NCBI GenBank assembly: GCA_002787235.1
Contig: PCWG01000003.1
Coordinates: forward strand, 1-38,276
From: Nitrospinae bacterium CG11_big_fil_rev_8_21_14_0_20_45_15
GTDB taxonomy: Bacteria; Nitrospinota; Nitrospinia; Nitrospinales; VA-1
Reading direction: 5' to 3'
Length of the DNA: 38,276 nt
The notes beneath the pieces were generated by a model. It did not search any database and had not been told where the DNA came from. It saw only the letters and a list, made by a program, of their open reading frames with translations. A program made the position numbers and the translations under genes. Shown piece by piece: positions 24,280 to 32,660 of the stretch (position 1 is the stretch's first letter; every line of letters starts with the position of its first letter).

Positions 24280-24492
24280 ATGAACGATCCCACACTCACA
24301 ATTATAGCTTGTCCACAATGCGGTGTCAAAAATCGTATACGAAGTCTTCGCGGGGAGCAAATACCTGTTTGCGCGAAATGCAAAGGGCATCTGATGACCG
24401 AAAAAGAGAACGAATCGCATCTAAAATATCAGGCATCGCTCAAAAACTTTCAAGGTTTGCCCGATTTGGGTTTGCGCTTTGACAAAGATTAA
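24280..24492 (+). CDS. Small zinc-ribbon protein resembling the N-terminal finger of thioredoxin 2
   Basis: 70 residues, AGGA spaced 8 nt before ATG 24280. Two CxxC knuckles (IIACPQCGVKNRIRSLRGEQIPVCAKCKGHL) match the zinc finger of Trx2-type thioredoxins (CPHCGAKNR...CGKCK), but no thioredoxin fold with WCGPC follows. The remaining 30 residues are helical and polar. It may be a free-standing redox or RNA-binding zinc ribbon; that is inference. bolA starts 42 nt downstream on the same strand, giving a likely two-gene unit. Confidence 0.75.
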   Translation: MNDPTLTIIACPQCGVKNRIRSLRGEQIPVCAKCKGHLMTEKENESHLKYQASLKNFQGLPDLGLRFDKD

Positions 24493-24534
24493 AACATCAC
24501 ACACTATTAATCATTACTAAGTAAGGATAATTTC

Positions 24535-24834
24535 ATGGAAACAGTGCAATTGATCGATAAAATTTTAAAAGAAAAACTCTCCGCCCAGCATGTTGGAATC
24601 ATTGATGACAGCGATAAGCATCGGGGGCACAAAGCCGCAGGTGGAGGAGGACATTTTACCGTAACAGTGGTTTCTGAATGTTTTAGAAATGTAAATATAA
24701 TTGATAAGTGTCGACTGGTTTACAGTGCATTAGATGAACAAATCAATGGCCAGCCCAAATTGATTCATGCGTTACAGATCAAGACATTTACTCCTGACGA
24801 ATGGCAGTCAAGCACTGCAAACACAACAAGGTGA
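24535..24834 (+). CDS. BolA/IbaG family protein
   Basis: 99 residues, AAGGA spaced 8 nt before the ATG. The family core is present: IIDDSDKHRGHKAAGGGGHFTVTVVSECF, with the conserved His residues that with monothiol glutaredoxin bind a [2Fe-2S] cluster, then the helix-turn segment RLVYSALDEQINGQPKLIHALQIKTFTPDEW. BolA proteins act in iron-sulphur trafficking and stress or morphology control. No glutaredoxin gene is nearby. It may share a transcript with the preceding zinc-ribbon gene; the hairpin at 24970-24989 is a possible end. Confidence 0.92.
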   Translation: METVQLIDKILKEKLSAQHVGIIDDSDKHRGHKAAGGGGHFTVTVVSECFRNVNIIDKCRLVYSALDEQINGQPKLIHALQIKTFTPDEWQSSTANTTR

Positions 24835-24912
24835 TGGCATGATGGTGAATTATAAAAGATAGATGGAAAGTTGTCTGCGCGAAAAGATAACGGAATATCA
24901 ATGTAAAACTAC

Positions 24913-24942
24913 TTGACAAAATACCGTTATTGCTTTTATATG
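24913..24942 (+). promoter_or_regulatory. Sigma-70-like promoter ahead of the chemoreceptor gene
   Basis: A perfect -35 TTGACA (24913-24918) with TATATG at 24937-24942 (18-nt spacer) or TTATAT (17-nt spacer). It lies about 155 nt upstream of the chemoreceptor start, which implies a long 5' leader. Confidence 0.55.
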
Positions 24943-24969
24943 GAATTATCCGAAAAGAGAGATTTTGTC

Positions 24970-24989
24970 GGGCTGTTAGAGCCCTTTTT
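24970..24989 (+). terminator. Hairpin plus T-run in the chemoreceptor leader
   Basis: GGGCT-GTTAG-AGCCC followed by TTTTTG. It could end the bolA transcript. However, it lies downstream of a promoter-like sequence at 24913-24942, so it might act as an attenuator or end a short RNA before the chemoreceptor gene. Confidence 0.5.
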
Positions 24990-25041
24990 GTTTCCAGTGC
25001 AATTCTTTTGCTTCGAATCCTGGTCTTAAATCATCGGTCTT

Positions 25042-25068
25042 AACTGTGACTGTCTAAACTGTGACTGA
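25042..25068 (+). repeat. Direct repeat of AACTGTGACTG in the chemoreceptor leader
   Basis: Two copies of AACTGTGACTG at 25042-25052 and 25058-25068, a 16-bp period. They stand 29 nt before the ATG, close to the ribosome-binding region. They may bind a regulator or be a small tandem duplication. Confidence 0.55.
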
Positions 25069-25096
25069 ATGTGGTCCTTTAAAGGGGGGGGTAAAC

Positions 25097-27577
25097 ATGA
25101 GTGATTGGACGATTCAAAAAAAAGTGAACAGTGCAGTTGGGCTGTTATTAGCAGTTATCATCGCTTCAGGTCTTTTCATTGCAGACAGGTTTTCTAAATT
25201 AAATGAAGCGACTGAAACATCTAACGCCATTGGGCGCCAACGCATGCTGTCACAAGCAATGGGAAAGGCCAGTTTGGGTTACGCAATGGGGAAAAGTCGA
25301 GTGCGTACGATCGAACAGAATATTGAGGGTTTGGACCGTTATATAACCCAAATGCGCGGAACCTATACCAAATCAATCATCAGCGTTGCAAAAAAGGTTG
25401 AAGGCGTTGGTATCAGCATGGACCCCTCCAGTGAAGATCACCCCACCGTTCCTTTTCCGGCCAGTTTTACACGCATGGTGAATAAATCTTTTGGTGAGGG
25501 TAGAGATTTTAAGGTCGACATCATTTCAGAAGATCCCATCAATCCGAAGCAAGTGTTACAGACAGAAATGGACAAGGAGGCCAACGCTTTTTTGAAGTCG
25601 GGGAAGGGAAATCTTTTCACTAAAACTTCCGAAGAAGATGGCAAGCTGTACATCACTGTATACACCCCTGACAATGCAGTAGCTCCAGTGTGTGCCTCTT
25701 GTCATCAGGCGATGAAAGGGAAACCATTCAAAGTCGGAGACATGTTGGGTATTCGACAATTCAAACTCGTATTTTCAGACAATATCCCCTTGGGGCGAAG
25801 TGAACTGCAAGCCACTTTGCATGAGTACGAAGATGCTAAAAAAGTGTTTGAACAAACTCTGGGAGCCTTCAAATCGGGTGGCAAATATCCTCTTGATTTG
25901 AAAATGAGTCAACATCGTACGATTGAAGGAACAGAAGATTCGGATTTGCTGGGTGTGATCGGCAAGATTGAGAAAAGTTTTAAAGTATTTAATAGTGCTG
26001 TTAAAACGTTGACGAAATCAGAACCTAATTCGATACCTTATAGACAGTCGCAAAAAACGATTCTTTCAGAAGCCAATACATTACGCAAATACAGCAATGA
26101 TTTGGTTGTGAAGTGGGACGGAGTTTTACAACATCAGCAGGATTTAGTCATGCGGTCTGTTCTGATATCCAGTTTGCTCAACATTGTTATTTTGATTGGC
26201 ATAGCAATATTTATCCGGCGTGTGATTATTCTTCCCGTTGGTAAGATCGCGGGTACACTTGAGAAAATATCTCTTGGCGAGTTGAAGCAGGAACCTTTAC
26301 CTGTAGTTTCTAAGGACGAGGTGGGTGTCCTCAGTCTTTCATGTAACAATATGATGAATCGATTGGATAGTTTTATCAAATACACTGAGGAAATTTTGGG
26401 TGGCAGGTTGCAGAATCGTTCTTTCAATCTTGAAGGCGATTTCTTGAAGTCTCTCAATAGTATGGCGGAACAGGCAGACCAAAAACGTCGAGCTGAAGAA
26501 GAGGGACGTGTTGCCGCTAAAGAACAGGAAAAACTCAAGGCAGAGCAAGCGGAGCAGGCCCGTAAACAGTCTGAAGAAGAAACTCGCCGCCAACGTGAGC
26601 AAATGGAGCGGGAGAAACATGAAGCGGAAGAACTCAATAAAAAAGTATCCAGTATTCTTGAGGTTGTTTCTGCCGCCAGTGAGGGTGATTTGACACGGGA
26701 AGTTCGAGTCAAGGGTACCGATCCTATTGGTAAGATGGGAGAGGGGCTGGCGAAATTCTTTAGAGATCTTCGAGGCAATATCAGCGAGATTTCAAATACT
26801 TCGCAAACGCTCGCAAGTTCTTCTGAAGAGTTGACTTCAGTCAGTCAGGAAATGGCTGGCAATGCCAACGAAACCGCAAATCAGGCAGGGGTTGTTTCTG
26901 CGGCTTCGGATGAAGTCAGTAGAAACATTCAGACCGTTGCGGCTGGCACCGAAGAGATGAATGCCAGCATTCAGGAGATCGCGAGAAATGCTGGACAAGC
27001 GGCTTCCGTAGCTCAAAAGGCCGTGGGCGTTGCCAAGAGCACGACCACAACCGTTGGCAAATTGGGTGATAGTTCTGCTGAAATCGGCGAAGTCATCAAA
27101 GTCATTACCTCTATCGCGGAGCAAACGAATCTTCTTGCGCTGAACGCCACGATCGAAGCGGCACGTGCCGGCGAAGCGGGCAAGGGTTTTGCGGTTGTAG
27201 CCAATGAGGTCAAGGAACTGGCGAAAGAAACCGGTAAGGCGACTGAAGAAATCAGTCAAAAGATTCAGGCGATCCAAAGCGATACCTCCAATGCGGTGAA
27301 GGCGATTGACGAAATCAGTCAGATCATTAATGAGATCAATGATATTTCCAATACCATCGCCAGTGCGGTTGAAGAGCAAACCGCTACTACTTCGGAAATG
27401 GGACGCAATGTCACTCAGGCCGCACGTGGTAGCAATGAAATCTCGACCAATATCGAAGGTGTTGCACGAGCCGCAAACGATACCACCTCCGGTGTCAATC
27501 AAACCCAGGTTGCCGCAAATGAATTAGCGAAAATGGCATCTGATTTGAGATTGCTGGTTCAACGTTTCAAAATATAA
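25097..27577 (+). CDS. Methyl-accepting chemotaxis protein with PilJ-like and haem-c (Tll0287/DUF3365-like) periplasmic sensor
   Basis: 826 residues from ATG 25097, which follows a strong G-run ribosome-binding site (AAAGGGGGGGGTAAAC). TM1 is about 12-29. The periplasmic part starts with a PilJ-type helix ([19 protein letters not shown]) and then a DUF3365-like domain containing CASCH at residues 199-203, a c-type haem-binding CXXCH motif ([16 protein letters not shown]). TM2 is about 354-374, followed by HAMP, a charged coiled coil (about 460-520), a second HAMP-like segment and the MCP signalling hairpin ([38 protein letters not shown]). No CheR-tethering pentapeptide ends it. Redox, gas or small-ligand sensing through haem is predicted. 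No che genes are nearby. Confidence 0.93.
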   Translation: MSDWTIQKKVNSAVGLLLAVIIASGLFIADRFSKLNEATETSNAIGRQRMLSQAMGKASLGYAMGKSRVRTIEQNIEGLDRYITQMRGTYTKSIISVAKKVEGVGISMDPSSEDHPTVPFPASFTRMVNKSFGEGRDFKVDIISEDPINPKQVLQTEMDKEANAFLKSGKGNLFTKTSEEDGKLYITVYTPDNAVAPVCASCHQAMKGKPFKVGDMLGIRQFKLVFSDNIPLGRSELQATLHEYEDAKKVFEQTLGAFKSGGKYPLDLKMSQHRTIEGTEDSDLLGVIGKIEKSFKVFNSAVKTLTKSEPNSIPYRQSQKTILSEANTLRKYSNDLVVKWDGVLQHQQDLVMRSVLISSLLNIVILIGIAIFIRRVIILPVGKIAGTLEKISLGELKQEPLPVVSKDEVGVLSLSCNNMMNRLDSFIKYTEEILGGRLQNRSFNLEGDFLKSLNSMAEQADQKRRAEEEGRVAAKEQEKLKAEQAEQARKQSEEETRRQREQMEREKHEAEELNKKVSSILEVVSAASEGDLTREVRVKGTDPIGKMGEGLAKFFRDLRGNISEISNTSQTLASSSEELTSVSQEMAGNANETANQAGVVSAASDEVSRNIQTVAAGTEEMNASIQEIARNAGQAASVAQKAVGVAKSTTTTVGKLGDSSAEIGEVIKVITSIAEQTNLLALNATIEAARAGEAGKGFAVVANEVKELAKETGKATEEISQKIQAIQSDTSNAVKAIDEISQIINEINDISNTIASAVEEQTATTSEMGRNVTQAARGSNEISTNIEGVARAANDTTSGVNQTQVAANELAKMASDLRLLVQRFKI

Positions 27578-27589
27578 GTTGAAATGATT

Positions 27590-27631
27590 AAGCCGCCTTT
27601 CCCGAATAAGGGAGAGGCGGCTTTTTTTTTT
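27590..27631 (+). terminator. Strong intrinsic terminator of the chemoreceptor gene
   Basis: AAGCCGCCTTTCCC (27590-27603) pairs with GGGAGAGGCGGCTT (27610-27623) around GAATAA, followed by a T-run to 27631. It begins 13 nt after the stop. This makes an ATG at 27584 an unlikely start for the next gene. Confidence 0.95.
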
Positions 27632-27655
27632 ACAAAATATAGAGGAGAGATTGGA

Positions 27656-27907
27656 ATGGAAGAACCGCAACTTTCGGCTTTAAAAGAGATCATCAAGGTG
27701 TCCTTAAAAGTTTCAGATTCTCCCACAGAGGTTAAGGACATTTTTGAACGCTCGTTCATAGAGCTTTCAAAAGAGTTGGAGCCAGTTTCTTTTTTGAATC
27801 CTCAGGAAGAATGCTTGCGAAATTTGATCGTCCATCTGTCGAAATATCCCGTGGCCAGAATTTCTGCCAAAAAGATCTTTACAGATCACAATATCAATTT
27901 GTATTGA
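27656..27907 (+). CDS. Small helical protein, unknown function
   Basis: 83 residues starting at ATG 27656 with AGAGGAGAG 8 nt upstream; a more upstream ATG would lie within the terminator. It is predominantly amphipathic-helical with no membrane segment or metal motif: ALKEIIKVSLKVSDSPTEVKDIFERSFIELSKELEP, then LNPQEECLRNLIVHLSKYP. I recognise no family. It follows the chemoreceptor but is separated from it by a strong terminator. Confidence 0.6.
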   Translation: MEEPQLSALKEIIKVSLKVSDSPTEVKDIFERSFIELSKELEPVSFLNPQEECLRNLIVHLSKYPVARISAKKIFTDHNINLY

Positions 27908-28090
27908 TCCTAACAGGCATCTTTGCTATATCTTTTTTATTAAGGGTCAGATCTTGATTTATTTCAAATCCTGGACTTTGATAGAAGTTGCGGCGGAAAA
28001 TTTTTTAAGATGGGATGACGGCAGTTTAAATCAGCGGGTAGGTTGAAACATCATGTTATACTTTTAAAAATAAATATTTAGGGTGACTCT

Positions 28091-28660
28091 ATGCCGCGAT
28101 TCAAGTTCAAAGCCAAGGACCAGAAAATTTACGATAAAGTGTCTTCAGCTTTTAAAAATACCGAGATTTTCCAAAAACAAAGGGAAATGGTATTTGGGCG
28201 TTGGGATTTTGTCGTCTTTGGTCCCTCTGGAAAAGAGAATATTGTTTTGCGTAAAGGTTACGCAGAGCAATCCACCATTCAGAGGGCGCCTGTCTATATC
28301 GCCTCGCTGGTTGATCCAAGCGTTCACAATGTTTCCGGTGTTCCCATCGAAGAATTCATTTCAGACGATCTCCCGGAGGAATATGCCGGGTTGGAAATCG
28401 TTCAAATCGATCCTCTACGCCCATTGACCATTGAAAAAAAAGAAGTTCTTGCACAAGCCTCAAATGCGGAATCGGAAATTTGTAAACGTTTTGAATGCGA
28501 TAATATAGCCGTGATCCGAGCTCCTGACGAGTCTGATTGGGGCATTGCGGTGTTGCGCTATCTGCATGAATGCGACTCTGTGTTTTCTGATTCTTTAATA
28601 GAAACTTTTAATTTCAGGAACAATGCTTCAATTTCAAAAACGTCAAACTGGCGTAATTAA
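28091..28660 (+). CDS. Soluble protein, unknown function
   Basis: 189 residues with GGGTGA before ATG 28091. No signal peptide, membrane helix or metal motif. Beta-rich N-terminal half (VFGRWDFVVFGPSGKENIVLRKG) and mixed alpha/beta C-terminal half (PLTIEKKEVLAQASNAESEICKRFECDNIAVIRAPDESDWGIAVLRYLHECD). I recognise no family. The upstream 180 nt include TTGA-N6-TCAA at 27954-27967, a loose FixK-type match that is expected by chance in a window this size. The next gene starts 78 nt downstream on the same strand. Confidence 0.62.
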   Translation: MPRFKFKAKDQKIYDKVSSAFKNTEIFQKQREMVFGRWDFVVFGPSGKENIVLRKGYAEQSTIQRAPVYIASLVDPSVHNVSGVPIEEFISDDLPEEYAGLEIVQIDPLRPLTIEKKEVLAQASNAESEICKRFECDNIAVIRAPDESDWGIAVLRYLHECDSVFSDSLIETFNFRNNASISKTSNWRN

Positions 28661-28738
28661 AGGTGAATGATGGTTGTCTCAATTGTTTAAATCCGTTATT
28701 GCCAGTGAGATTTTCTATTTCTCTGAGGTGCTTCAACT

Positions 28739-30373
28739 ATGAACTCATATCGTTTAGGTGCAACGTTCCTTCTATATATAGCAATCCTGTTTTTTTCTGC
28801 GAATACCGTTGGGGCAAAGGAAAGTCGTCAGGATGGACCCGGTATCATCGTCCAAGTTCGTGTTTATACCGATCGTGCTGAGATCACGCGGCGAATTGAG
28901 CGAGAGTTTTCCAGCGGTCAGGAAACCTTTGCTGTGAGCGGTTTGCCAGCATCATTGATTCCTGATTCCGTTCGTATTTCACAGATTGAGGGCTTGCCAG
29001 GAAAACTTTCCATATTGAATGCAGAAAGAAATTTTGATGCGGAATTTTCGAGTCCCATCATACAAAAGCAGGAAGAAATTATTTTCGAATTGCAAGAGGC
29101 ATTGAATGCCGAGAACGATGTTCAGAGCATTTTAAAACGTCAGTTACGAGCTCTTGACAGCATCATCGCCAATGACAATGCCAGTTTGCGAGGCAGGGGT
29201 GATGATTCGGCAAATTTTAACGCCAATTGGGCGGATCAGGCGATTGATTTCATAGCCAAACGAGGCGTCGAAATTACTGCGAAGCTACGGCAGTCGAAAC
29301 GCCGGATTGCGGAACTGGAAAAAGAACTGACAGCAGAAAAAAACAAATTGGCTGATTTGCAAAAGGGAGCGAAAAAACAGACTTGGCGTCTATCCGGTCA
29401 AGGGCAGTTCGAAGGAGAAGGGCGGCGTAGCTTTGAATTAACCTACCAGACGCATCAGGCGCGATGGAATCCGGCTTACATCGTACGAGCAGAGACGACA
29501 GGGAAAAAGATGACCCTGGAGTACTACGGAGAAATCACCCAATCTTCCGGTGAAGACTGGGAAGATGTTGCGCTGGAATTATCGACAGGGAATCCGCAGT
29601 CAGGTGGTTCCCCGCCCAAACTTTCCCCCTGGATTGTGGATTATTATCAGGATCGTCCCCTCAGGCGTTCTATGCAGGAAAAAGCGTACTCCGATGGAGC
29701 GAGTGCGCCGCTTGCGCAAGCGTTCATGCAGGCCATGCCCGTTCAAACTTCGCAGGGAGGACATGCGCTTCTCTATTCACTAAAAGGAAAGCATCGGATA
29801 GCGACCGGATCGGACAAAATGCGTGCGGAAATTTCTCAGGAAAAATTTGAAGCGCGTTTGAACTATCTCACCATCCCTCAAAAAAGCGATCGGGTTTATC
29901 TGACCACCGAATGGGTGAATAACGGCCTCTATGAATACCTCCCCGGAAAAGTCTGGAAATATCTGGATGGAGATTTTGTCGGAACCGATCACCTGAAGTC
30001 AGCCGTTCCGAAGGAGAAAATGGAAATTTCTCTGGGAGTGGACCCCAAGATTCTTGTAGAAAGAAAGTTGGTCAAAAAAGAAGGTGGCGATGGCGGACTG
30101 TTTGACTCGAAGAACCGGCAACGCTATATTTATGAAATCGAGCTGGAAAATTTAAACTCCGAGGCAAAGACAGTCGAAGTTCAAGACCAGATTCCCTTAT
30201 CTTATCAAGAAGATATCGTAGTAAAGGTGAACCGTTTGGAGCCTGCGCCGGATAAAAGAGATAACGAGAACTTACTCAGTTGGAACATTGTATTGTCACC
30301 CAAAGAAAAAAGAACCATTGTTTTGGATTTTCAAGTCGAATATCCAGACGATAAAAAAGTTTCAGGTTTGTAG
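28739..30373 (+). CDS. Exported DUF4140/DUF4139 (mucoidy-inhibitor MuiA-type) protein
   Basis: 544 residues with a signal peptide (about residues 1-26, ending ANTVGA) after a GAGGTG ribosome-binding site. The N-terminal DUF4140 domain (about 33-105) is recognisable from VRVYTDRAEITRRIEREFSSGQETFAVSGLPASLIPDSVRI. A coiled coil follows (about 105-210, ending ELEKELTAEKNKLADLQKG). The DUF4139 domain (about 225-540) shows the family's LTYQTHQARWNPAYIVRA, EYYGEITQSSGEDWEDVALELSTGNPQ and IVLSPKEKRTIVLDFQVEYPDDKKVSGL. Family members occur in bacteria and eukaryotes; the role is unclear, though one was linked to mucoidy control. A GGCAAT/ATTGCC stem overlaps the stop codon. Confidence 0.9.
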   Translation: MNSYRLGATFLLYIAILFFSANTVGAKESRQDGPGIIVQVRVYTDRAEITRRIEREFSSGQETFAVSGLPASLIPDSVRISQIEGLPGKLSILNAERNFDAEFSSPIIQKQEEIIFELQEALNAENDVQSILKRQLRALDSIIANDNASLRGRGDDSANFNANWADQAIDFIAKRGVEITAKLRQSKRRIAELEKELTAEKNKLADLQKGAKKQTWRLSGQGQFEGEGRRSFELTYQTHQARWNPAYIVRAETTGKKMTLEYYGEITQSSGEDWEDVALELSTGNPQSGGSPPKLSPWIVDYYQDRPLRRSMQEKAYSDGASAPLAQAFMQAMPVQTSQGGHALLYSLKGKHRIATGSDKMRAEISQEKFEARLNYLTIPQKSDRVYLTTEWVNNGLYEYLPGKVWKYLDGDFVGTDHLKSAVPKEKMEISLGVDPKILVERKLVKKEGGDGGLFDSKNRQRYIYEIELENLNSEAKTVEVQDQIPLSYQEDIVVKVNRLEPAPDKRDNENLLSWNIVLSPKEKRTIVLDFQVEYPDDKKVSGL

Positions 30374-30514
30374 GCAATTCTGAAAAAAGTATTGCCAATG
30401 TCTCCGATGTGTTGAATTTTTCTTGACTGGAAATGGGATTAAAGCTACCATCGAGGCAATTTTATCCCTTCCTTCTAAAGTTCTATCTATTGGAATTCAA
30501 AAGGGTTTCTGTTT

Positions 30515-31066
30515 GTGCCGATGGATCGACAACGCCTTGTGTTTGAAATTGATAAGCTACCCGAAGCTGGAATGAAGCTGGAGCGGGTAATTGAAGGCGA
30601 ACTTTTTGATATTGAAGGCGAAGACGTCTCTTTAAATGAGAGCGTTAAGCTTAAAGGTGAGTTAAAGAAGGTGAGACGCGATGTCTTATTTTCTGCCAGC
30701 ATCGAGACTGTTGCAACGGTGTGTTGTTCCCGGTGTTTGCAGGCAACGCCGCAAAGCGTCCGTTGCATGGTTAAGGCACAGTTTAAGCCGAAGGCAGAAG
30801 ATATCCAGTCCGATTCCGAAATAGAGCTCAGTTCGGAGGATTGTGAAATTGAATATTTTGAAGGAGATGTTATTTCCTTAGTAGATGTTGTGCGCGATGG
30901 AATACTTCTTTCCTTTCCGGCGATGGTTTTGTGTCAGGAGAATTGTCAAGGTTTGTGTCCCCAATGTGGCGCGAACTTGAATTTGAATTCTTGTAGTTGT
31001 GGTATGGATGCGGTCGTGGATCCTAGATTTGAGAAATTAAAACAGTTGAAAGAAAAATTAAAATAA
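30515..31066 (+). CDS. yceD: YceD (DUF177) family protein
   Basis: 183 residues from GTG 30515 (AAGGG upstream); ATG 30521 is the alternative. DUF177 proteins are needed for normal 23S rRNA accumulation and almost always precede rpmF. Two cysteine sites are visible: CCSRCLQ in the middle and the C-terminal LCPQCGANLNLNSCSC. It is the first gene of the operon yceD-rpmF-plsX-fab-rnc, starting 142 nt after the MuiA-type gene and ending 17 nt before rpmF. The conserved linkage is strong support. Confidence 0.92.
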   Translation: MPMDRQRLVFEIDKLPEAGMKLERVIEGELFDIEGEDVSLNESVKLKGELKKVRRDVLFSASIETVATVCCSRCLQATPQSVRCMVKAQFKPKAEDIQSDSEIELSSEDCEIEYFEGDVISLVDVVRDGILLSFPAMVLCQENCQGLCPQCGANLNLNSCSCGMDAVVDPRFEKLKQLKEKLK

Positions 31067-31083
31067 TTTTGTGAGGGTTTAAA

Positions 31084-31266
31084 ATGCCAGTTCCTAAGAA
31101 ACGAATGTCCCGATCTCGACAAGGTAATCGTCGATCCCATGATGGTTTGAAAGTTCCTGCGTATAGCGAGTGCCCGGAATGTCATGAAATGAAGCGTCCT
31201 CATCATGTCTGCCCAAGCTGTGGTTTTTATAAAGAAAAAGAAATCATGGTGGTAGACTCAATCTGA
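31084..31266 (+). CDS. rpmF: 50S ribosomal protein L32
   Basis: 60 residues, the normal size. N-terminal basic segment MPVPKKRMSRSRQGNRRSHDGLK and a zinc-binding ribbon in the C+ form (CPECHEMKRPHHVCPSCGFY), so this copy is expected to bind zinc. GTGAGGG lies upstream of the ATG. Standard position between yceD and plsX. Confidence 0.97.
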   Translation: MPVPKKRMSRSRQGNRRSHDGLKVPAYSECPECHEMKRPHHVCPSCGFYKEKEIMVVDSI

Positions 31267-31500
31267 GTCCATTTGTAGCGGCAAAGGATGGCCAATTGTG
31301 TCTGAATAGAGGCCTCTTGGTCCCGATGATTCGCCAGTCTAAAATGGTTGAAAATTTTTCTTTAGTATGAAAAAACAACACGGCCTTGCCTTGACTCTTG
31401 GTGTTTCAGGAGTTGATTCGCATTTTGTCCGTTTCTGGAAATATGGGGAATCGCTTTTCCTCGAGGAAAATAGCCCTGGTATTTTAGGAGACAGGATTCA

Positions 31501-32649
31501 ATGAAAATTGCAGTAGATGCGATGGGTGGAGACCATGCGCCCTCAGCTATAGTTGAAGGCGCGGTTCTAGCGGCCAGACAAGGTGGCGTAGAGGTCATTC
31601 TGGTTGGAGTAGAAGCTAAAATCCAGGAAGAGTTGCGCAAGTTTGATGTTGCTCAACTGCCTATTCGTATTGAGCATGCAGATCAGATCGTAGATATGCA
31701 TGACGCTCCTGGAAAAGTGCTTCGCAGTAAACGAAAATCATCCATTAAAGTCGGTTTGGATCTTGTCAAGGAAGGTATGGCCGATGCTTTCGTCAGCGCG
31801 GGCAACACCGGTGCCGTTCTGGCCTTCTCTACCTTGATCCTTCGTCCTTTGAAAGGCGTCGATCGTCCCGCCATTACAGTACAGCTTCCTACCTTGCAGG
31901 GTTCCTCACTTCTCTTAGATGCGGGAGCCAATGTCGACTGCAAAGCCATTCAATTGTTTCAATTCGGAGTCATGGGACACGCCTTCGCCAAGTACATACT
32001 TGGTAAGGAAAATCCTCGTGTGGGAATACTCAGTATTGGTGAAGAGGATGGTAAAGGCAATGAAATAACCAAAGAAGTTTTTCATATGCTGAAAAAGAGC
32101 CACGTCAATTTTATTGGAAATGTTGAAGGTAAGGAAGTCTACCGAGGCAATGCCGATGTCGTTGTTTGTGACGGATTTACAGGAAACGTTGCTTTAAAAA
32201 TCAGTGAGAGCCTTGCCGAAATGATCGGTAAAAACCTCAAGGAAATGTTCAGCCGGAATTGGAAAAGCAAGCTGGGCTATTTCTTGCTGAAATCACAATT
32301 GGCAGAGTTCAAAAAAAAGGTGGATCACTCAGAGACAGGTGGAGCACCACTGTTGGGTGTGAATGGAGTTTGTATCATCGCGCATGGCAGCTCTTCCCCC
32401 AAAGCGATAAAGAATGCTATTAAAAGAGCAAACGAGCTTGCAGAGAAGAAGATCAACGAACACATTCGGGACGATATCGAGTCCAATTTGGCAGATCTGG
32501 ACATGGGACTTTGGAAACAAATCAAAAGTGCTTTTGTCCCGGAGATCCTTGAAGACGGCAAAAAAAATAATTCAGAAAAAGCAGTGGATGGAAACCACGT
32601 AGATTCTGATGAGAAACCCTCGATCAGCGATAAAGGTAAGGACGCTTGA
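31501..32649 (+). CDS. plsX: Phosphate acyltransferase PlsX
   Basis: 382 residues. It converts acyl-ACP to acyl-phosphate, starting phospholipid synthesis with PlsY. Family motifs: the N-terminal IAVDAMGGDHAP, VSAGNTGAVLAFSTLILRPLKGVDRPA, LLDAGANVDCK, and VVCDGFTGNVALK, then GVNGVCIIAHGSSSPKAI. The domain ends near residue 340; a further 40 residues are polar, charged and probably disordered (NNSEKAVDGNHVDSDEKPS), longer than usual. AGGAGACAGG precedes the ATG. The 234-nt gap after rpmF may hold an internal promoter. Confidence 0.96.
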   Translation: MKIAVDAMGGDHAPSAIVEGAVLAARQGGVEVILVGVEAKIQEELRKFDVAQLPIRIEHADQIVDMHDAPGKVLRSKRKSSIKVGLDLVKEGMADAFVSAGNTGAVLAFSTLILRPLKGVDRPAITVQLPTLQGSSLLLDAGANVDCKAIQLFQFGVMGHAFAKYILGKENPRVGILSIGEEDGKGNEITKEVFHMLKKSHVNFIGNVEGKEVYRGNADVVVCDGFTGNVALKISESLAEMIGKNLKEMFSRNWKSKLGYFLLKSQLAEFKKKVDHSETGGAPLLGVNGVCIIAHGSSSPKAIKNAIKRANELAEKKINEHIRDDIESNLADLDMGLWKQIKSAFVPEILEDGKKNNSEKAVDGNHVDSDEKPSISDKGKDA

Positions 32650-32660
32650 ACAGTCATTCA

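Noticed and set aside
26134-26778. Long minus-strand frames antisense to the chemoreceptor
   Set aside because: Ser/Leu-rich shadows of coiled-coil codons; the plus-strand receptor is unambiguous.
27954-27967. TTGA-N6-TCAA as a second FNR/FixK site
   Set aside because: The eight fixed bases are expected about 0.6 times in a window this long, and the inner T/A pair of the full consensus is not symmetric.
30373-30396. GGCAAT/ATTGCC hairpin as terminator after the DUF4139 gene
   Set aside because: No T-run follows and the stem is only 6 bp with a 12-nt loop.
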